A stretch of DNA of 16,588 bases. It comes from an uncultured Eggerthellaceae bacterium. GTDB taxonomy: Bacteria; Actinomycetota; Coriobacteriia; Coriobacteriales; Eggerthellaceae. The stretch is taken from contig CAMOUE010000027.1 in the NCBI GenBank assembly GCA_946626265.1, positions 1 through 16,588 on the forward strand. Reading direction: 5' to 3'. The translations under genes and the position numbers were made by a program. How positions within the stretch are numbered: position 1 is the stretch's first letter; every line of letters begins with the position of its first letter. The notes below the pieces were generated by a model. That model was given only the letters and a program-made list of their open reading frames with translations. It ran no database searches and was not told the DNA's origin. Below, piece by piece: positions 12,899-16,588 of this stretch.

Positions 12899-12923
12899 GC
12901 TCGGGTGCGCGAGCTTACTGTTC
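12890..12923. terminator. Palindromic hairpin shared by two convergent gene ends
   Basis: GAACAGTAAGCTCG (12890-12903) and CGAGCTTACTGTTC (12910-12923) are perfect 14-bp inverted arms around a six-base loop. Both stop codons lie within the arms (TAA 12896-12898 plus strand; TAA 12917-12915 minus strand), and each gene ends in the same Glu-Gln-stop codons. A T-run is weak on both sides, so terminator strength is uncertain, but the placement fits a bidirectional one. Confidence 0.6.
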
Positions 12924-13736
12924 CGAGCCGACTTTCACGCCGCAGAAGTTCTCGGCGTTGCGCCAGAGGACTTTCTCCAGCTCGTCGTCGGTCAGCTCGC
13001 AGTGCATCATCTCGTTCAGCTCGTGAGTCGGGTCCCACATCGGGTAGTCGCTGCCGTACATCACGCGGTCGGCGCCCCACATGCGTATGAGCTCGCGCAT
13101 GTGCCGGCGGCCCACCCACGAAAACGAGCTGGAAGCGTCGACGAACAGCCGCTCGGGATTCGGCCAGCTCTCCTCGTGGACGATGTCGTAGCCTATGTCG
13201 TAGACCGACCAGCCGGCCAGGTGCGCCGCATTGACGACGAGGTCGGGGAACGTTTTCAGGATATGAACGAGGCGCCTCGGGTTCGAGTACTCGTAACGGT
13301 AGTCGCCCGTATGCACCACGAGCGGCAAGCGGCCGGCGATGATCTCGTAGAAGTTCATGAGGCGCGGGTCGTCCATGTTGACCTGCTGGGTGTCGGGATG
13401 CAGCTTGAAGCCGTGGAGGCCCAGCTCGATGGCGCGTTCCACCTCGGCTTCCATGTCCTCGAACTCGTGATGCATGGTGCCGAACCCGATGAACTCGGGA
13501 TGCTCTTCGCTCTGCGAGGCGATGAAGCTGTTGATGGTCGGCACCGAACGGGCGGTGGTCGCGACCGAATGCACGATGAAATGCGTGATGCCCGCCTCGC
13601 GATGCGTCAGCAGGTCGTCGGGGGAGCCGGCGCCTGCCATCGACTGTTCCACGCCGTAGAACTGCCCGACGGCGGAAACCGCTTTCGAGGCGATTTTCTC
13701 CGGATAGATATGTGCGTGCGCGTCGATAATCGTCAT
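12915..13736 (-). CDS. Amidohydrolase family (PF04909-type) metal-dependent hydrolase
   Basis: 273-residue TIM-barrel amidohydrolase of the Amidohydro_2 type, which includes decarboxylases and lactonases acting on carboxylated substrates. Seen: HAH metal ligands in IIDAHAHIYPEK (H7, H9); GLHGFKLHPDTQQ (106-118); the barrel histidines H142 (LVVHTGDY) and H172 (NAAHLAG); and the catalytic Asp D230 in VMYGSDYPMWDP. The start is set by the ATG at 13736 (MTIIDAHAHI), with AAGGGA at a good distance; the frame stays open upstream to 13955 but without plausible sequence. The gene stands alone, so its substrate cannot be inferred. Confidence 0.88.
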   Translation of the reverse strand: MTIIDAHAHIYPEKIASKAVSAVGQFYGVEQSMAGAGSPDDLLTHREAGITHFIVHSVATTARSVPTINSFIASQSEEHPEFIGFGTMHHEFEDMEAEVERAIELGLHGFKLHPDTQQVNMDDPRLMNFYEIIAGRLPLVVHTGDYRYEYSNPRRLVHILKTFPDLVVNAAHLAGWSVYDIGYDIVHEESWPNPERLFVDASSSFSWVGRRHMRELIRMWGADRVMYGSDYPMWDPTHELNEMMHCELTDDELEKVLWRNAENFCGVKVGSEQ

Positions 13737-13914
13737 GGCAATTCCCTTCGAAGTCGTGCGCTTGATTGTATACCCTGAGAGTTGGAATTGGGGCCGGGCG
13801 AAGCGAGCTGCACGGTAACATCCATGTTCTGTGATTACGGCGCAGTGTCGGAGTATCGACGCGGTTAGCATACAATGGATGCAGGTTATTTGGACGATTT
13901 CGAAAAGGTGCGGC

Positions 13915-15963
13915 ATGGTTCTCAACGACGAGCAGGTCAACAGGTTCTTCGACACGATGGACGCTCTGCTGTACTACGTCAACGAAAAGTTCCGCGTGGT
14001 CAAGGGCTTCACACTCGAAGGCGATACCATGATAGACGACGTGAAGGCGTCCATGGTGTCGCATGCGCTTTGGGACAACGTCGAGGTGATCGACGATTTC
14101 GTGCGGGAGAACCCCTTCAAGCTCCCCGAGGCGTGCCTGGAAGTCGCACGCAGGTGGAAAAACGCGCTGCCCGGGTTCTACACGCTCGTGCGCTACCAAT
14201 CCGGCAAGGCGCTGCTCATGAACGAGGCGGGCGTGTTCTCCGTCATGGGCGTCACCCTCGAGATCGAAGGGGAGATAGGCCCGGCGCCCGCCGGCGTCGA
14301 AATCGTGCTCATCCCGTTCGACGACGTCATCGTCTACGATGGGTTCCTCCAAGCGTACGACCTCGACGGGAGGGGCGCACGCGACGAGTCGCGTCGGATT
14401 CAGGACGAGTTCGAGAAGCGCTGCGCTGCGGGTATCATCTCGACCGCGTCGGAGTTCGAGCGGTGTGCTGAAGCGTACCTGTCCGCTCAGAGGGATTTGG
14501 AGTTCGAGAAGCTGCTTGCCGACGTGGCCAGCGAATCGGCTCGCGGCGGGGAAGAGGTGCTTCCCGCCGGCTTCCACCGCGGCGTGTTGGCGGGCCTGTC
14601 TGAGGCGGAGCGCGAAGCGGCCATCCGTAAGCATCTCGATAGCTATGTCAGGGATTCGAGGGATCGCCTGGCCAATTACGACAAAGGGCGCGCGCGCAAG
14701 CACGAGCCCGTTACGAAGTTGGCTGATTGCCTGGGCGTCATGACGAAAGCCGAGCTGCAAATGGTCGCCGATTCGCTGTACATGGGCGGTTTGTCGCGCT
14801 TGCGCAAAGCCGAGATGATCGATGAGCTCGTGGCGGAACTGCCGCATTCGCCCGAGGTGCTGCGCCGGTTGCTCGTCGAGTTTTCCGGAGGGTGCTACGA
14901 GACGACCCGCCGCGTGTTCGAGGAGGGGAGAATCGAGTTCGACCGCGACGATCGCGAGAACTGTTTAAACGTTTGGCCGATCGAGCCGTACACGTTCATG
15001 TTCCGCAGCGGCCGGACATATACGGTCGTGATTCCCGATGAGCTGCAGCCATTGTTTTCGTCATTGGATTTTGACGAGGTCGACCGCGATCGCCGTCGCT
15101 GGCGGCAGGCTTTGGCCTGCGCGAACGCATGCGCGATACTCCATGGCATCGCGTCTGTCGACGACGCGTACGACCAGTACCGCGCCCTGTGCTCCGACAC
15201 GTTGAGCGTTGAGGGATTCCGCGACGTCCTCGTAGCGGAGTCCACGTATGGCGGCGAGGGCGCGTTCGATCTGTGGAACTACGGCACGACCGATTACATT
15301 GTGCATTTCACACTCGGCGTCGATTACCTGGTGCGCGAGTTCACGATGCCGCGCGACAGCTCGTCGGACGGGGTGTTTCGCGAGACGGAGACGGGCGCGT
15401 TGGCATATCCGTCTTTCACCTCCCAGGAGTGGCGCGGTCGTGGCGACCTCATCGCGGAGATGGGACAGCTCGAGAACTACAAGCGCAACCTCGTGGAAAT
15501 GCGCGCGCAAATACCCATGAAACCGCTGCAGCGCATCATCTTGGAGCAGGACGTCCTGGATTGCCTGTTCGATGACAGGAACGTAATAGCCCTGCGCAAG
15601 TTCCTCGACGAGCATGTGCCCGACGGGCAGGACGATTACGCGTTTGCCGAACGTGTGTGCGAGGAAGTCGTGTTCTCGTCGATCGAAGTCGGAAGCTTGG
15701 AGGATTTGTTCGATTTCCTGTCGAGGATCGGTCTCGATGGCTGCTGCTCCGATGCGAAGCGATTGCCCCAGTTGGTCATGAACGTGTTCAACGCCATGCC
15801 GTCGTGGGAGAACAACGGCTGGTCGCCGCAGGAGCTCTACGAGCAGATGACGGGCAGGCGTCTGTTCTATAACGAAGACGGCAGCGTCATGCGCGTCGGC
15901 GCGGACGATCCGTGCCCGTGCGGGAGCGGCAAGAAGTACCGCGAGTGCTGCGGGGCCCTGTAG
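13915..15963 (+). CDS. Large protein of unknown function with SAP-like segment and C-terminal SEC-C zinc motif
   Basis: 682-residue, mostly soluble, acidic protein not recognised over most of its length. Seen: an N-terminal all-alpha region (1-90) rich in aromatic and acidic residues; a beta-rich stretch (about 95-145: LVRYQSGKALLMN, GVTLEIEGEIGP, EIVLIPFDDVIVYDG); charged helices (about 155-270); a helix-extension-helix segment (276-309, TKAELQMVADSLYMGGLSRLRKAEMIDEL) resembling SAP or Rho-N nucleic-acid-binding motifs; and a SEC-C end, CPCGSGKKYRECC (C667, C669, C678, C679), which binds zinc as in SecA and YecA. No catalytic motif is visible. ATG 13915 is supported by AAAAGG six to seven bases upstream. 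SEC-C motifs occur in SecA and in unrelated proteins, so no export role is claimed. Confidence 0.8.
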   Translation: MVLNDEQVNRFFDTMDALLYYVNEKFRVVKGFTLEGDTMIDDVKASMVSHALWDNVEVIDDFVRENPFKLPEACLEVARRWKNALPGFYTLVRYQSGKALLMNEAGVFSVMGVTLEIEGEIGPAPAGVEIVLIPFDDVIVYDGFLQAYDLDGRGARDESRRIQDEFEKRCAAGIISTASEFERCAEAYLSAQRDLEFEKLLADVASESARGGEEVLPAGFHRGVLAGLSEAEREAAIRKHLDSYVRDSRDRLANYDKGRARKHEPVTKLADCLGVMTKAELQMVADSLYMGGLSRLRKAEMIDELVAELPHSPEVLRRLLVEFSGGCYETTRRVFEEGRIEFDRDDRENCLNVWPIEPYTFMFRSGRTYTVVIPDELQPLFSSLDFDEVDRDRRRWRQALACANACAILHGIASVDDAYDQYRALCSDTLSVEGFRDVLVAESTYGGEGAFDLWNYGTTDYIVHFTLGVDYLVREFTMPRDSSSDGVFRETETGALAYPSFTSQEWRGRGDLIAEMGQLENYKRNLVEMRAQIPMKPLQRIILEQDVLDCLFDDRNVIALRKFLDEHVPDGQDDYAFAERVCEEVVFSSIEVGSLEDLFDFLSRIGLDGCCSDAKRLPQLVMNVFNAMPSWENNGWSPQELYEQMTGRRLFYNEDGSVMRVGADDPCPCGSGKKYRECCGAL

Positions 15964-15992
15964 GAGAATGTGCTAGCTGTTCGAAATGCCGC

Positions 15993-16048
15993 CGGGCGTT
16001 GTGGCGTTGCCGGACGCTGGGACCTTGCGGGCGTTGTGGCGTTGCCGG
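15993..16048 (+). repeat. Short direct repeat, two copies 35 bases apart
   Basis: A 21-base unit is repeated exactly at 15993-16013 and 16028-16048, with one mismatch just after it. A shorter third piece (GCCGGGCGTT) is at 16044-16053, overlapping the second copy. It lies between the SEC-C gene and the 92-residue gene, ending at the latter's stop codon. Possibly slippage or a decayed small repeat. Confidence 0.7.
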
Positions 16049-16051
16049 GCG

Positions 16052-16330
16052 TTAAGCCGGGTCGGCGGAATTGATGCGGAGCACGCATGCCTGGAGTTGC
16101 TTCACCAGTTCTGGCGTGATGGGCCGAGAGGGTTCTTCTCCCGCTTGAATCTGTTCGTCGAGGGCGAGGCACGAGCGCATGAACTCCTCGTGTTCGGGTC
16201 CGATCATGTGCAGGTCGCGCCCTGCCGCGAATCCGGCATCGATGTCGTTTGACTTGACGAGCCGCCGAAGGTGCAGGATCGTCAGGATGACCGTGCCGTG
16301 AAACCGCTGTTCGAGCGTAACTTCTGCCAT
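16052..16330 (-). CDS. Hypothetical 92-residue protein
   Basis: I do not recognise this protein. 92 residues, soluble, no signal peptide, likely mostly helical. It begins MAEVTLEQRFHGTVILTILHLRRLVK and continues with EHEEFMRSCLALDEQIQAGEEPSRPITPELVKQLQACVLRI. The two cysteines (in RSCL and QACV) are not arranged like a metal site. The ATG at 16330 has AAGAGG five bases upstream, which favours a real gene; a 25-residue upstream extension to 16405 is possible but its sequence looks non-coding. It is separated from the SEC-C gene by the 35-base direct repeat, and is divergent from the tRNA. Confidence 0.6.
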   Translation of the reverse strand: MAEVTLEQRFHGTVILTILHLRRLVKSNDIDAGFAAGRDLHMIGPEHEEFMRSCLALDEQIQAGEEPSRPITPELVKQLQACVLRINSADPA

Positions 16331-16464
16331 GTGCGCCTCTTGGTGTCGTTGCTGTTTGCCTGCAAAGTCCAGTCTACACCATGCGCATGCGTGCTCGCCG
16401 TGCATGCCTGTCCCGTGCCCGCATGTGCTAATTATGGAGGTGATGTGGCAGGCGGTGCTTCTGC

Positions 16465-16494
16465 TTGCATATGACGTTGAGTGTCCCTATACTA
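16465..16494 (+). promoter_or_regulatory. Probable promoter of the initiator tRNA
   Basis: TTGCAT (16465-16470) and TATACT (16489-16494) are separated by 18 bases. Transcription would begin near 16501, leaving a roughly 46-base leader before the tRNA. The region is AT-rich compared with the rest of the window. Confidence 0.5.
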
Positions 16495-16499
16495 TTCAT

Positions 16500-16536
16500 T
16501 CGCTGCTTGACGAATATATAGCGAGTAAAGCAGCGA
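16500..16536 (+). other. Hairpin in the pre-tRNA leader
   Basis: TCGCTGCTT (16500-16508) and AAGCAGCGA (16528-16536) are perfect 9-bp inverted arms around 19 bases. It lies between the proposed promoter and the tRNA 5' end, ten bases before it. It may assist 5' processing by RNase P. It lacks a T-tract. Confidence 0.5.
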
Positions 16537-16546
16537 GCATACATAG

Positions 16547-16588
<42 letters not shown>

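Noticed and set aside
12643..14847. 734-codon minus-strand frame
   Set aside because: It crosses parts of three real genes on both strands and its composition is non-protein-like.

Overview
The window is a high-GC, gene-dense stretch of an ordinary-looking bacterial chromosome. The codon bias, the single-chain MurT-GatD gene and the mix of envelope genes suggest an actinobacterium of the Coriobacteriia/Eggerthellales type. That placement is inferred from gene style, with no 16S or other marker in view, so treat it as moderate. There is no phage, insertion sequence, CRISPR array or obvious genomic island.

Left part (1-2803): a cation diffusion facilitator (minus strand); a decayed remnant of an AEC-family permease (minus strand), cut off by the start of a Bax inhibitor-1 family membrane protein (plus strand); then a small DUF5684-type membrane protein. 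Minus-strand operon (5101 to 2800): a glutaredoxin-like protein, alanine racemase (alr) and a QueG-like double [4Fe-4S] protein. Divergent from it is a plus-strand envelope and housekeeping run (5331-10366): a fused MurT-GatD protein, an LCP (LytR-CpsA-Psr) glycopolymer transferase, the 23S rRNA methyltransferase RlmH and exonuclease III. Alr makes D-alanine, MurT-GatD would amidate the D-glutamate of lipid II, and LCP proteins attach polymers to finished wall, so 3658-9031 reads as a cell-wall block.

Right part (10367-16588): a 39-bp perfect inverted repeat; an ACT-domain regulator (UPF0237); a bidirectional terminator; mscL carrying an added C-terminal zinc ribbon (minus); a CNNM/CorC transporter (plus), convergent with an amidohydrolase (minus); a 682-residue protein of unknown function ending in a SEC-C zinc motif; a 92-residue unknown protein; and the first half of an initiator tRNA-Met, cut by the window edge.

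The most unusual observation is in the MurT-GatD fusion. The GatD half keeps the fold signatures and the catalytic histidine, but the nucleophilic cysteine is replaced by asparagine (codon 7032-7034), and the whole GatD half contains no cysteine. If real and conserved, this is a glutaminase-dead, single-chain lipid II amidase or a repurposed enzyme. Other points worth a look are the zinc-ribbon MscL, the 39-bp inverted repeat, the AEC permease remnant, a 14-bp hairpin that contains the stop codons of two convergent genes, and the SEC-C orphan.
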